Assembly: GCA_041651575.1 (NCBI GenBank)
Contig: JBAZJB010000001.1
Span: 372,001-436,000 of the forward strand
Length of the DNA stretch: 64,000 bases
Reading direction: 5' to 3'
DNA from: JAQUOT01 sp041651575
Lineage (GTDB): Archaea; Nanobdellota; Nanobdellia; SCGC-AAA011-G17; JAFCDX01
Of the stretch, positions 1 through 7,344 are shown one piece after another; within the stretch, counting starts at the first letter, position 1; every line of letters starts with the position of its first letter. The notes below the pieces were generated by a model that ran no database searches, was not told the origin of the DNA, and saw only the letters and a program-made list of their open reading frames with translations. The position numbers and the translations under genes were made by a program.

Positions 1-1
1 T

Positions 2-241
2 GAAAAAACTAAAATAAAATATTTTGAAAAAGAATTTCGAGAAATAGATATTCTTTTAGCATTAAATAAACAATATAATCCTTCTGGCATAACTTATATA
101 GAAAGAAAAAAAGAAAAAAATGGGATGAGGGAATTAACTTATTTTACTGAAAAAACTAAAGAAAGAGATGAAAAAATTCCTGCAAGTTTAAGTTCTAATA
201 CCCGTTGGGCTAGACTTTTAGAAATTATATTTAAATATTAA
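2..241 (+). CDS. C-terminal fragment of unknown protein (cut by left edge)
   Basis: An open frame runs from the first bases of the window to a TAA at 239-241, giving 79 residues without an internal stop; the N-terminus lies outside. The visible part is charged (many Lys and Glu) and ends in a short hydrophobic segment, RLLEIIFKY. I recognise no family. The codon usage and A+T content match the neighbours. It ends 40 bp before pth2, which has its own TATA box, so the two are probably separate transcripts. Confidence 0.55.
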   Translation, partial: EKTKIKYFEKEFREIDILLALNKQYNPSGITYIERKKEKNGMRELTYFTEKTKERDEKIPASLSSNTRWARLLEIIFKY

Positions 242-281
242 TTAACACAAACTTTATAAGTTTCTTTATTTTTTAATTTGT

Positions 282-620
282 ATGAAGCAAGTCATTCTAG
301 TAAGGGCAGATCTAAAAATGTCGAAAGGTAAAATGAGTGCTCAATGTAGTCATGCTTCTGTTGATGCTGTTTTAAAATCTCCAGATTACAAAGTTTCTGA
401 ATGGAGAGCAGAAGGTATGAAAAAAGTTATTTTAAAAGTAAAAGATGAAAAAGAATTATTACAATATAAAAGATTGGCAGATCAAGAAAAATTAACAGTT
501 GCTTTAATCAAAGATGCAGGTTTAACTGAATTTAAAGAACCAACCTTAACTTGCTTAGCAATTGGTCCAGATAACGAAGAAAAAATTGATAAAGTAACTA
601 AGAAATTAAAATTAATATAA
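282..620 (+). CDS. pth2: Peptidyl-tRNA hydrolase, archaeal/eukaryotic type (Pth2)
   Basis: Releases the peptide from peptidyl-tRNAs that drop off ribosomes, recycling tRNA in the cytoplasm. The 112 residues match the usual Pth2 length. The N-terminus KQVILVRADLKMSKGKMSAQCSHAS carries the family's Lys-Gly-Lys and QCSHA active-site region in shortened notation (KGK at about 15-17, QCSH at 21-24), and the C-terminal half has the typical LTCLAIGP strand. A TATA-like CTTTATAAG at 250-258 lies about 27 bp before the ATG, so the transcript is probably leaderless. Family assignment is secure; enzymatic function is inferred from family. Confidence 0.95.
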   Translation: MKQVILVRADLKMSKGKMSAQCSHASVDAVLKSPDYKVSEWRAEGMKKVILKVKDEKELLQYKRLADQEKLTVALIKDAGLTEFKEPTLTCLAIGPDNEEKIDKVTKKLKLI

Positions 621-639
621 AAAAAAGAAAAGAAAAAAT

Positions 640-1284
640 TTATTCTTTTTTGAAAGTTAAATAAACTGATTGTTTTTCATTTTCAATTGGGCTGTGTGTA
701 TCAAATACAAAATCGCATCTCAAATTGAAATCTTCTGTTAAATCTACTGCACTGATGGTTAATGCATAATCATCTGTACTAGATTGAGAAGTTTTTGCTT
801 GTAATCTTGTTTTATCGCCATTTGGAGTATTTCCATACGCATTCATAAAACCGTGATTAAATTTGGTTCCTTTGTATGTTTGTACTTCAAAGTCTCTTAA
901 AACTCTAACATTATTGTCATCGTAACAGTTATATGTAGCTTCCATTGTATTAGCTATTGTATCTCCAAGATTAGCAACTTTTGTTTTTATTGAAGTAGTA
1001 CTTGGACTTATTGTAAACTTGTTTTCTCCTGTTATTTCACATCCAGCAACATTACCACATTGGAAATTTTCAATGTATAAACTTGTTGGACAAGGAGGAC
1101 AATCTTCTGCACATTTAGTCTGATAAGTTGTAGTATCACATCTTTCAGATTCTGCACAAACATCATCTCCACATTGGTCTACAGTTGTTGGTGTCGTAGT
1201 TGTTGTAGTTGTTGTTGGCTCACTTCCGCAAGCTGCCATGAAAAACATAGCTAAAACGAGTATTGTTATAATTGCTTTTTTCAT
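640..1284 (-). CDS. Putative lipoprotein with Thr-rich linker and Cys-rich segment
   Basis: The 214-residue product begins with a signal peptide (hydrophobic residues 4-16) ending in a lipobox-like FMAAC, with Cys19 as the probable lipid-attachment residue. An almost pure Thr/Pro linker follows (about 24-34), then a Cys-rich stretch (about 38-66, with CGDDVC and CPPC) of the kind seen in secreted archaeal proteins. The remaining 140 residues look like a beta-rich extracellular domain. It is convergent with pth2, 19 bp away. I do not recognise a defined family for the C-terminal domain; location outside the membrane is inferred from the signal. Confidence 0.75.
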   Translation of the reverse strand: MKKAIITILVLAMFFMAACGSEPTTTTTTTTPTTVDQCGDDVCAESERCDTTTYQTKCAEDCPPCPTSLYIENFQCGNVAGCEITGENKFTISPSTTSIKTKVANLGDTIANTMEATYNCYDDNNVRVLRDFEVQTYKGTKFNHGFMNAYGNTPNGDKTRLQAKTSQSSTDDYALTISAVDLTEDFNLRCDFVFDTHSPIENEKQSVYLTFKKE

Positions 1285-1335
1285 AAACCAGAATACATTA
1301 AAAGCTATATATAAACCTTTCCAAGCTATTCGAAA

Positions 1336-1345
1336 GTTTAATAAA
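1336..1345 (+). promoter_or_regulatory. TATA-like box of the 5S rRNA gene
   Basis: GTTTAATAAA is centred about 26 bp before the predicted 5' end of the 5S rRNA (near 1367), the normal spacing of an archaeal TATA box to its start site. Inferred from position and composition only. Confidence 0.5.
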
Positions 1346-1366
1346 GGAGTTATTTACAATAAAGTT

Positions 1367-1481
1367 TAGGACGGCCATAGCGGTCTGGCAACATCCAAAC
1401 CCATTTCGAACTTGGAAATTAAGAAGACCTACGTTCCATATTGTACTGTCGTAAGACGGGAACTATGGTTAGCTGTCCGCC
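1367..1481 (+). rRNA. rrf: 5S ribosomal RNA
   Basis: The segment contains the 5S landmarks: GGACGGCCATAGCGG at the 5' end, the loop C region with ATTTCGAACTTGGAA followed by TTAAG, and a 3' arm GCTGTCC. Helix I forms between GGACGGC (1369-1375) and GCTGTCC (1472-1478) with one G-U pair. The length of about 115 nt is normal. A run of seven T directly follows (1482-1488). It stands alone: no 16S or 23S rRNA is in the 64-kb window. Exact ends are uncertain by a few nucleotides. Confidence 0.92.
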
Positions 1482-1488
1482 TTTTTTT
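1482..1488 (+). terminator. T-run terminator of 5S rRNA
   Basis: Seven consecutive T immediately follow the helix I 3' strand of the 5S rRNA, the usual archaeal oligo-T termination signal. Confidence 0.6.
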
Positions 1489-1524
1489 AATTAAATTTAT
1501 ATAACAATTAATTCTAGTTAATAT

Positions 1525-1830
1525 ATGATACCAAAACCTAAAGAAAAAGAAATTGCACTTGAAAGAGTTAAACAATTATTTAAAGAAGCTGAATCTGTTT
1601 TCAAGAAAAATCCTAAAAGAGCAGATAGATATGTGCAACTAGCAAGAAAGATTGCTATGAAAGTTAATTTAAGAATCCCTAGAGAATTAAAAAGAAGATT
1701 CTGCAAACATTGTAATTGTTATTTAAAACCTGGAATAAATTGTAGAGTAAGAACTAAAAATAAAAAAGTAGTTTATTATTGTAGAAACTGCAAGAAATTC
1801 ATGAGATTTGTAATAAAAAAGAAAATTTAA
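1525..1830 (+). CDS. rnp4: Ribonuclease P protein component 4 (Rpp21 homologue)
   Basis: A protein subunit of RNase P, which removes the 5' leader of pre-tRNAs. The 101 residues contain the N-terminal helical part rich in Lys/Arg (ERVKQLF, RADRYVQLARKIAMK, RELKRRFCKHC) and the Rpp21 zinc ribbon: Cys at CKHC and at YYCRNCKK. Motif order and length fit the family. The last four bases overlap the end of convergent rpoN. Binding of the Rpp29 partner is family knowledge; its gene is not in the window. Confidence 0.92.
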   Translation: MIPKPKEKEIALERVKQLFKEAESVFKKNPKRADRYVQLARKIAMKVNLRIPRELKRRFCKHCNCYLKPGINCRVRTKNKKVVYYCRNCKKFMRFVIKKKI

Positions 1831-2024
1831 GCTTTCTTGAACTTAGATATGATATCTAAATTGTCTACGTGACCTAAAAATACTGCTCTGCAGCAATATC
1901 TTTCTAAACCAAGCTCATCTAAAACTTTTTTTCTATCTTCGCCTTTCTTAACTTTTTCTTCAAAAGTTTCCCAAAGATGACCTATAGGTTTATTACAACT
2001 GAAACATCTAACAGGGATTATCAT
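1827..2024 (-). CDS. rpoN: DNA-directed RNA polymerase subunit N (Rpo10)
   Basis: Small zinc-binding subunit of archaeal RNA polymerase, 65 residues. The diagnostic N-terminus MIIPVRCFSCNKPIGHLW and the paired RYCCRAVFLGHVD motif are present, giving the CxxC ... CC zinc site. It is the last visible gene of the ribosomal operon, 9 bp after rps9. In many archaea rpoK and rps2 follow here; in this genome the neighbour is the convergent rnp4, so the operon is broken at this point. Confidence 0.97.
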   Translation of the reverse strand: MIIPVRCFSCNKPIGHLWETFEEKVKKGEDRKKVLDELGLERYCCRAVFLGHVDNLDIISKFKKA

Positions 2025-2033
2025 TTTTCTTGC

Positions 2034-2426
2034 TCACCTCTTACTGAACTGTCTAGCAGCCCTCGCTTTTGAATCATTAGGTTTATACGCTTCTCTTCTA
2101 CGTACATCTGCAATTAATAAATGTCTATCATATTTTAAAAATCTTTCTTTTAATTTTTTATCATATTTTACCAAAGCTCTTGCAATAGCTAATCTTGCAG
2201 CTTCTGCTTGTCCTTGCCATCCACCACCATTAGTACTAACAGCAATATCCACTTTTTTGAAAGCTTCATCTGCTATTTTTAATGGTTCTGAAATTCTTAA
2301 TCTTGCAAATTCAGGTTGATAAGTATCTAGAGATTGAGAATTAATTCTTATTTGTCCAGAGCCTTCAATTAATCTAGCTTTTGCTAGTGCTCTTTTCCTT
2401 TTTCCTGATGTATTGATTACTTTCAT
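2034..2426 (-). CDS. rps9: Small ribosomal subunit protein uS9
   Basis: 130 residues with the uS9 signature: N-terminal SGKRKRALAKA, central GGGWQGQAEAARLAIARAL, and a C-terminus KARAARQFSKR that in the family reaches into the decoding site to contact P-site tRNA. Its first four bases overlap the end of rpl13, indicating translational coupling within the operon. Confidence 0.97.
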   Translation of the reverse strand: MKVINTSGKRKRALAKARLIEGSGQIRINSQSLDTYQPEFARLRISEPLKIADEAFKKVDIAVSTNGGGWQGQAEAARLAIARALVKYDKKLKERFLKYDRHLLIADVRRREAYKPNDSKARAARQFSKR

Positions 2427-2842
2427 ACTTTTATTCCAAATTCATTTACTATTTCTGATAGTTTAATAATCTTTGTAGTTTTTAAGTTTGATATACTAGC
2501 TGAATCAACAGTTAAAAACTTTTCATTTTTAAATTGTTCTGGAACTCCAATATAACATTTTACTCTTTTTAAAGCCAATCTTCCTGATTCATATTTTCTT
2601 GGCAACATTCCCCTAATAACTCTTTTAACAATTCTATCTGGTTGTCTTGGATAATAAGGACCTTTCAAAGGACTTCCACGATCAATTCTTTCTTTGTATA
2701 TTTGGAAAACATTAGATCTTTTTCCTGTAATAATAACCTTTTCTGAATTTATAATAGTGATAGTTTCTCCTTCAAGAGCTTGTTTAGCTACATAACTAGC
2801 TAATCTTCCTAAAACCAAATTTGTTCCGTCTATTATTATCAT
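2423..2842 (-). CDS. rpl13: Large ribosomal subunit protein uL13
   Basis: 139 residues, normal for archaeal uL13. The sequence has the NLVLGRLAS start, the VIITGKRSNVF segment and the central GPYYPRQPDRIVKRVIRGMLPRK in shortened view (GMLPRK is the family hallmark). Lies between rpl18e (2 bp away) and rps9 (4-bp overlap), the conserved archaeal order. Confidence 0.97.
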   Translation of the reverse strand: MIIIDGTNLVLGRLASYVAKQALEGETITIINSEKVIITGKRSNVFQIYKERIDRGSPLKGPYYPRQPDRIVKRVIRGMLPRKYESGRLALKRVKCYIGVPEQFKNEKFLTVDSASISNLKTTKIIKLSEIVNEFGIKV

Positions 2843-2844
2843 TT

Positions 2845-3204
2845 TTAACCTATAATTCTAACTTTTTTTCCTTTTGGATTTTTTTTAATTAAATCTTGAA
2901 TTGAAATTGCTTTTCCAACTGCATTTATTTTTTCTTTTGCCATATCTGAAAATTGAAAAGCTGCAACAGTAACATTTTTTGTTAATTCTCCTAAAGATAA
3001 AACTTTTCCTGGGATTATTGCAGTTTCGTCTTTTTCAACGTATTTATCTATAGTATAAAGATTTACGCTTCTTTTTTTCCTTGTAGGCATTTCTAATTCA
3101 TAAGCAATCCTTTTCCAAATAGGTGCTTTTTCTTTAAAGCTCAATAATTTTAATTCTTTAATTAAATTTATTAATATTGGATTTGTTGGACCTGTTCTTT
3201 TCAT
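2845..3204 (-). CDS. rpl18e: Large ribosomal subunit protein eL18
   Basis: About 119 residues beginning MKRTGPTNPILINLI; the body has APIWKRIAYELEMPTRKKRSVNLYTID and the IPGKVLSLGEL motif in the order expected for eL18 (shown here in fragments). An in-frame ATG three codons upstream (3213) overlaps the preceding gene; the ATG at 3204 is preferred because it matches the family N-terminus and lies directly after the upstream stop. Confidence 0.95.
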   Translation of the reverse strand: MKRTGPTNPILINLIKELKLLSFKEKAPIWKRIAYELEMPTRKKRSVNLYTIDKYVEKDETAIIPGKVLSLGELTKNVTVAAFQFSDMAKEKINAVGKAISIQDLIKKNPKGKKVRIIG

Positions 3205-3205
3205 T

Positions 3206-3565
3206 TTAAGCACGACCTACCTGCATATAATGTTCTTTTCCTTTTTCTGTTAATTCATAAGCAGCCAAATTATGTTCTTCTTCAGGAACAAATGGGTCTG
3301 GAAAAAGCTGAATATATCCTTTATTTACTGCCATAGCCAAAGTAAAATCAAACTTATTTTCATAATTTTTTCTTTGTTGATCTAATCCTATTGGATCATT
3401 TGATTTTCTATGTTTATTTCTTAATTGTAAAAATTCTTGTACAACTGTTTCTGATGGAATCATATAATTTACAGGTTTACCTTGCCCTTGCTCAGCTAAT
3501 TTTTTTAGAGTTATATTTAACATCTTTCTTTCTCTTCGTCCCAAATTCATTATATTTTTTTCCAT
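3206..3565 (-). CDS. Small hypothetical protein between tRNA-Leu and rpl18e
   Basis: About 119 residues if started at the ATG at 3565 (MEKNIMNLG); a longer reading would begin inside the tRNA-Leu gene and is rejected. It is basic and helical at the N-terminus (GRRERKMLNITLKKLAEQG) and ends with LTEKGKEHY, which resembles the end of winged-helix domains. I recognise no named family. It sits inside the otherwise conserved rpoD-rpl18e junction and its stop abuts rpl18e, so it is probably cotranscribed with the ribosomal genes. Confidence 0.7.
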   Translation of the reverse strand: MEKNIMNLGRRERKMLNITLKKLAEQGQGKPVNYMIPSETVVQEFLQLRNKHRKSNDPIGLDQQRKNYENKFDFTLAMAVNKGYIQLFPDPFVPEEEHNLAAYELTEKGKEHYMQVGRA

Positions 3566-3574
3566 TTTTCTGTA

Positions 3575-3658
3575 TGCGGGAGACAGGATTTGAACCTGTG
3601 CAAGCACTAAGCTACTGGCTTCTTAGGCCAGCGCATTTGACCGCTCTGCCACTCCCGC
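3575..3658 (-). tRNA. tRNA-Leu (anticodon UAA)
   Basis: Reading the minus strand from 3658, a 7-bp acceptor stem (GCGGGAG/CTCCCGC) is perfect, the anticodon stem CTGGC/GCCAG encloses the 7-nt loop CTAAGAA (anticodon TAA), a long class II variable arm follows, and the T arm is ACAGG-TTCAAAT-CCTGT. The 84-nt length fits a tRNA-Leu. No intron and no encoded CCA. It is embedded in the ribosomal protein operon between rpoD and a small hypothetical gene. Confidence 0.96.
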
Positions 3659-3689
3659 TTGTTTTGAAGCAGGAATTAGAGCTTTTTAA

Positions 3690-4466
3690 TTATATCGCTT
3701 TTACTAATTTATTAAATTCATCTAGCTTTTCATCAAATATATCTAAGGCTGTTTCAAATATTTCCTTAGGATTTAATTGTCCCCAAGATTCTACTGTAAA
3801 AATAAATTCATCTTCTACTGGACTTACTGAAATTTTTTCTTCACCACATGCTTCTACACAAGCATTACATAAATCACAATTAATTAAATTTTTAACAGAT
3901 AACTTTTTATTTTTGTATTCAAAAACATCTTTTGGACAAACCTGTGTTGCTTTTTCACAATCTTCTTTTACAGATATTTTTGGATAATTTCTAAAAAATA
4001 TTAAAGCAGGAGAAAATTTTGCATGTTCTTTCCCACAACCTAAAACTGCTGTAGCTTCAAATTCTAATTCTTGTCCTTCAAGTAATTTTGTTATTGGTAT
4101 TTTATCAAAAACTGGTTTTAATTTTGGATCTGAAATTACTAAATCTCCAGAGTAAACAGTGCATGGTCCTTTTTTAGATAATGTAATTGATAATTGGCAT
4201 TTTGGACATCCTGCACCTTTACATTTACATTTTGATTTTTCAGTATATGATTTTAAATCTGTTTCAATAGGAACTAAACCTAATCTATGAGCTACCATTT
4301 CATCGTATAAAGCAGAACTATTCTTATGAAAATCAACTTCGTCTATTGCTAAAACAGGAACTTCAGAAGACATTAATCTTCTTAATGTATTTGCAATTGT
4401 ATGATCAATACCTTTAATTAAAAAAGTTACTTTGTCTTGTTTTTTTTCTAAAGTTTTTATTTCCAT
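3690..4466 (-). CDS. rpoD: RNA polymerase subunit D (Rpo3) with ferredoxin-like domain
   Basis: Assembly platform subunit of archaeal RNA polymerase, 258 residues. The N-terminal dimerisation part has HTIANTLRRLMSSEVPVLAIDEV. Residues 80-90 hold a Cys cluster (Cys80, 82, 87, 90). Residues 170-207 form the ferredoxin-like insertion with Cys170, 177, 197, 200, 203 and 207, so at least one 4Fe-4S cluster can be bound, as in some archaeal Rpo3 proteins. The C-terminal VESWGQLNPKEIF returns to the dimerisation domain. Cluster occupancy is inferred from cysteine spacing. Confidence 0.96.
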   Translation of the reverse strand: MEIKTLEKKQDKVTFLIKGIDHTIANTLRRLMSSEVPVLAIDEVDFHKNSSALYDEMVAHRLGLVPIETDLKSYTEKSKCKCKGAGCPKCQLSITLSKKGPCTVYSGDLVISDPKLKPVFDKIPITKLLEGQELEFEATAVLGCGKEHAKFSPALIFFRNYPKISVKEDCEKATQVCPKDVFEYKNKKLSVKNLINCDLCNACVEACGEEKISVSPVEDEFIFTVESWGQLNPKEIFETALDIFDEKLDEFNKLVKAI

Positions 4467-4483
4467 TTTTAGTTTACCTCTTT

Positions 4484-4879
4484 TTATACTCTTCTTCCTC
4501 TTCTACCATAAGCTTTCTTACAACCATCTGTTGGTATTGGAGTAACATCTTCTATCATACCAATTCTTAATCCTGCTCTTGATAATGCTCTTATTGCTGC
4601 ATTAGCACCAGGACCAGGATTATTAGGACCATTATGTCCACCGGGTGCTCTAATTTGAATATGAACTCCATTAATTCCTTTTTCCAAAGCTGCTTCTGCT
4701 GCTAATTTTGCTGCAGTCATAGCTGCTGTTGGTGATGCTTCTAATCTATGAGCTTTAACAACCATTCCACCAGAAGCTTTTGCTATTGTTTCACTTCCAG
4801 TTATATCTGTAATATGAATGATTGTATTATTATAACTTGCAAATATATGTGCAATGCCCCATCTTAATTTATCTGCCAT
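4484..4879 (-). CDS. rps11: Small ribosomal subunit protein uS11
   Basis: 131 residues with the family's WGIAHIFASYNNTIIHITD start, GGMVVKAHRLEASPTAAM, and the C-terminal ALSRAGLRIGMIEDVTPIPTDGCKKAYGRRGRR region (fragments). It follows rps4 by one base and precedes rpoD, the standard archaeal order. Confidence 0.97.
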   Translation of the reverse strand: MADKLRWGIAHIFASYNNTIIHITDITGSETIAKASGGMVVKAHRLEASPTAAMTAAKLAAEAALEKGINGVHIQIRAPGGHNGPNNPGPGANAAIRALSRAGLRIGMIEDVTPIPTDGCKKAYGRRGRRV

Positions 4880-4880
4880 T

Positions 4881-5489
4881 TTATACTGCTTCTACTCCAG
4901 GTTCTTCTTTATGATTTTTTAATTCTTCTGTTTCTTTTCTTAATTCTTGTAATTCTTTTTTAATTTCTTTTTCTTTTGCTGCTCTTTCTGGATGTTCTGG
5001 ATTAAATAATGTTGAGCTTGGTGAAAAAGTTATTTTATCTTCTCTTTTAACTAAATAAGTTGGAACTGCAAGTTTTTTTCCTGAAACAGAAATATGTCCG
5101 TGAACAATAAATTGTCTTGCTTGTATCATTGATCTTGCCAAACCTAATTTTTGAACTTGACTTTGTAATCTTCTGTCTAAAATATTTTCTACAGTAAGAC
5201 TTAAAACATCTTCTGCTTTTTTATCTTTTTCAATTAAATTTAAATGATATAATTTATTCATTAATTGTGTTTCTTCTAATTTTGATTGTTCTGGTTTTTT
5301 TAACCTATTTCTAATTATTTTTTTTGCATTACCTGTGAATTTTCTTAACAATGAAGAAGCTTTCCATATTTCTTTTTTATTTTTTAGAGAATAAAATTTT
5401 TTTAATTCATTTTCTTTATCAATTCTAAGTTTCTGCCATGGATGTAATGGTCCACTATACTTTTTCTTTGCTTTTTTAGGATCTCCCAT
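4881..5489 (-). CDS. rps4: Small ribosomal subunit protein uS4
   Basis: Primary 16S rRNA-binding protein, 202 residues. It has the N-terminal GDPKKAKKKYSGPLHPWQ, the S4 RNA-binding domain at about residues 105-155 (LARSMIQARQFIVHGHISVSG), and a charged Glu/Lys-rich C-terminal tail (about 170-202). One base separates it from rps13 upstream and rps11 downstream. Confidence 0.97.
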   Translation of the reverse strand: MGDPKKAKKKYSGPLHPWQKLRIDKENELKKFYSLKNKKEIWKASSLLRKFTGNAKKIIRNRLKKPEQSKLEETQLMNKLYHLNLIEKDKKAEDVLSLTVENILDRRLQSQVQKLGLARSMIQARQFIVHGHISVSGKKLAVPTYLVKREDKITFSPSSTLFNPEHPERAAKEKEIKKELQELRKETEELKNHKEEPGVEAV

Positions 5490-5490
5490 T

Positions 5491-5967
5491 TTAGTTCTTC
5501 TTACTTACTTTTACTTTCTTAACCCCCAAACTTGTCCCCTTTCTGAAATGTGATTTAGTTCTTTGACCTCTACAAGGTTGGCCTTGAGCATGTCTAAGAC
5601 CTCTGTAAGATTTAATTTTCTTTAACATTTTAATATCAAATTCATGAGTCATTTTTAAATCAGTTGTAATTAAATGTTTGTTAACTCCTGTTTCAGGATC
5701 TCTTTGTCTATTCAACATCCACAAAGGAATTTTTCCTTCTGGATTTTCAAATAAATCTTCAATTTGTTTATAATCTTGAGGAGTTAATTCTTGAGCTTTT
5801 TTTGATTTGTCTATATTTAAAATAGTACAAATAGCATTTGCCATAGAAAAACTAATACCATTAACCTTTAATAAAGCATGAAAAATAGGCATATTACCAT
5901 CTAAATCAGTATCTAGTATTCTGATAATATTCACTGCTTTAATGTCTTCTGGTTTACCTTTTTGCAT
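5491..5967 (-). CDS. rps13: Small ribosomal subunit protein uS13
   Basis: 158 residues; the first gene of the operon. It shows the conserved IRILDTDLDGNM start, the helix-two-turn-helix region, and the basic tail SYRGLRHAQGQPCRGQRTKSHF typical of uS13 (fragments). About 67 bp of A+T-rich DNA separate it from the upstream DUF655 gene. Confidence 0.97.
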   Translation of the reverse strand: MQKGKPEDIKAVNIIRILDTDLDGNMPIFHALLKVNGISFSMANAICTILNIDKSKKAQELTPQDYKQIEDLFENPEGKIPLWMLNRQRDPETGVNKHLITTDLKMTHEFDIKMLKKIKSYRGLRHAQGQPCRGQRTKSHFRKGTSLGVKKVKVSKKN

Positions 5968-6034
5968 GAAATTTTAAAGAATTAGCCTATTTAAAAAGGT
6001 TTTGCTGTCTCTAGAATTCTATAGTAAAAATAAT

Positions 6035-6583
6035 TTAACCTACAAATAAATAATACTTTTCTAGACCATCAAGTTCTTGTAATATTCTTTTAACTATTAA
6101 TTTTTCAGGATCAGGCATTAATTTTACTCTTGTTTTAAGATCTTCAAAATCCTTGAAAGGTTCTTTTTCACGTTCATCTAAGATTTCCATCATATGTTTT
6201 TTACCTATTCCAGGCAATAATTCTATCTGATGTCTTCTAACATTAATAGGAGCGGCTGTATTAAAGAAATTAACAAATCTTTCTTTATTCTTAGCTACTA
6301 ATTCAGAAACAATAAAACCCAATTCTGATCTTGCAGTTTCAGTTAATTTATCAGAATTTATTCTTCCAATAACATGATGTATCTTATCTCTCTTTCCTTC
6401 TCCAATATAAACTTCTTCATGAGATTGTAAAAACTGGTCTTTTTTTGGAACTAATTCTAATAGAACAAATGAAGTTTTACCTATAGCTAAAGCTATTGCA
6501 GTCTTTTTGTGCATTGGCCTTGTGTCGAATGGGTAACCATTCGGCAAATAGTCTAATACTATCGCATATTCTTCTTTCTTCAT
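6035..6583 (-). CDS. DUF655 family nucleic-acid-binding protein
   Basis: 182 residues of the archaeal DUF655 family, which is regularly found after rpl21e and rpoF. N-terminal half is an OB-like region (EYAIVLDYLPNGYPFDTRPMHKK); the C-terminal part contains a helix-hairpin-helix (IELLPGIGKKHMMEILDERE), suggesting RNA or DNA binding. The precise role is not established. It lies 55 bp after rpoF on the same strand; in many archaea an rRNA dimethyltransferase gene follows, which is missing here. Confidence 0.88.
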   Translation of the reverse strand: MKKEEYAIVLDYLPNGYPFDTRPMHKKTAIALAIGKTSFVLLELVPKKDQFLQSHEEVYIGEGKRDKIHHVIGRINSDKLTETARSELGFIVSELVAKNKERFVNFFNTAAPINVRRHQIELLPGIGKKHMMEILDEREKEPFKDFEDLKTRVKLMPDPEKLIVKRILQELDGLEKYYLFVG

Positions 6584-6638
6584 GGTAGTTTTTTTCTTCT
6601 TTTATGTTTTGATTATTTTGTAATAACATTGTTAACCC

Positions 6639-6968
6639 TTATGAATATGAATTCACTAGTTCCAGTATTTTTTGCAAATCTTCTTGTTTTAAAGTTACGT
6701 CTTGTGATAATATTACTTTTAAACTGTCCATTTCTTTAGGTAATATATCAATTATTTTTATAATGTGTTTGTCTTTTAATCTTTGTATATCTAAGTTTTT
6801 AAGCTTTTCTTTTAACTCTTCTGCCTTGTTTGATTTTATAAGAGAGGTAGCTTTTAGGTATTCAAGAGTTTTTGTTCCTCTTGGAGTAAGCTCTTTATCA
6901 TTAGCTAACTTCTCTTTCACTTCTGCCATAGATAATGGCTTTTCTTCTATAACGTCTATATTTACCAT
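6639..6968 (-). CDS. rpoF: RNA polymerase subunit F (Rpo4)
   Basis: 109 residues. Forms the stalk of archaeal RNA polymerase with Rpo7/E. The pattern of an N-terminal PLSMAEVKEKL segment, RGTKTLEYLKATS, and the two HRDC-like helices around DILPKEMDSLKVIL matches Rpb4/RpoF. It starts one base after rpl21e, the standard archaeal pair; rpoE is not in the window. Confidence 0.92.
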   Translation of the reverse strand: MVNIDVIEEKPLSMAEVKEKLANDKELTPRGTKTLEYLKATSLIKSNKAEELKEKLKNLDIQRLKDKHIIKIIDILPKEMDSLKVILSQDVTLKQEDLQKILELVNSYS

Positions 6969-6969
6969 T

Positions 6970-7260
6970 TTAAAGCTTCTTTAAATGAATAGGATGTACT
7001 ATAAATAACTTCTTTTTTGTTCTATCATAAACTTCAACTTCATAGCAATTGCCTCTCTTACCTGTAATAGTACCCATTCTTCCTTGATATCTTGGAAAGA
7101 ACATTCCTTTTTGATAAGAAGGTTCTGCACTTAAACAGACTTTATCTCCTGTTTTTAGAATTTGAAAATACTTGGTTAAGCTAATTTTACCTTTTTCTTT
7201 TATAGATTTTTTAAGCTTGTTTCTTGTTTTAAACCTAAATCCACCAGTTCTGTTTACCAT
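6970..7260 (-). CDS. rpl21e: Large ribosomal subunit protein eL21
   Basis: 96 residues, typical length. Recognisable motifs are RTGGFRFKTRNKLKK at the N-terminus, the KTGDKVCLSAEPSYQKGMFFPRYQGRMGTITGKRG core (fragments) and the C-terminal HPIHLKKL. First gene of the rpl21e-rpoF-DUF655 operon. Confidence 0.96.
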   Translation of the reverse strand: MVNRTGGFRFKTRNKLKKSIKEKGKISLTKYFQILKTGDKVCLSAEPSYQKGMFFPRYQGRMGTITGKRGNCYEVEVYDRTKKKLFIVHPIHLKKL

Positions 7261-7344
7261 TTTAATTTTAAGAAATATTATGTTTATAAAGGTTTTGGAA
7301 GAATATTAGTTAGGTTTTTAAGTTTAAGACTAATATTTTAAAAC

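Noticed and set aside
3391..3987. 198-codon plus-strand frame
   Set aside because: It crosses the tRNA-Leu gene and runs antisense to rpoD and the small hypothetical gene.
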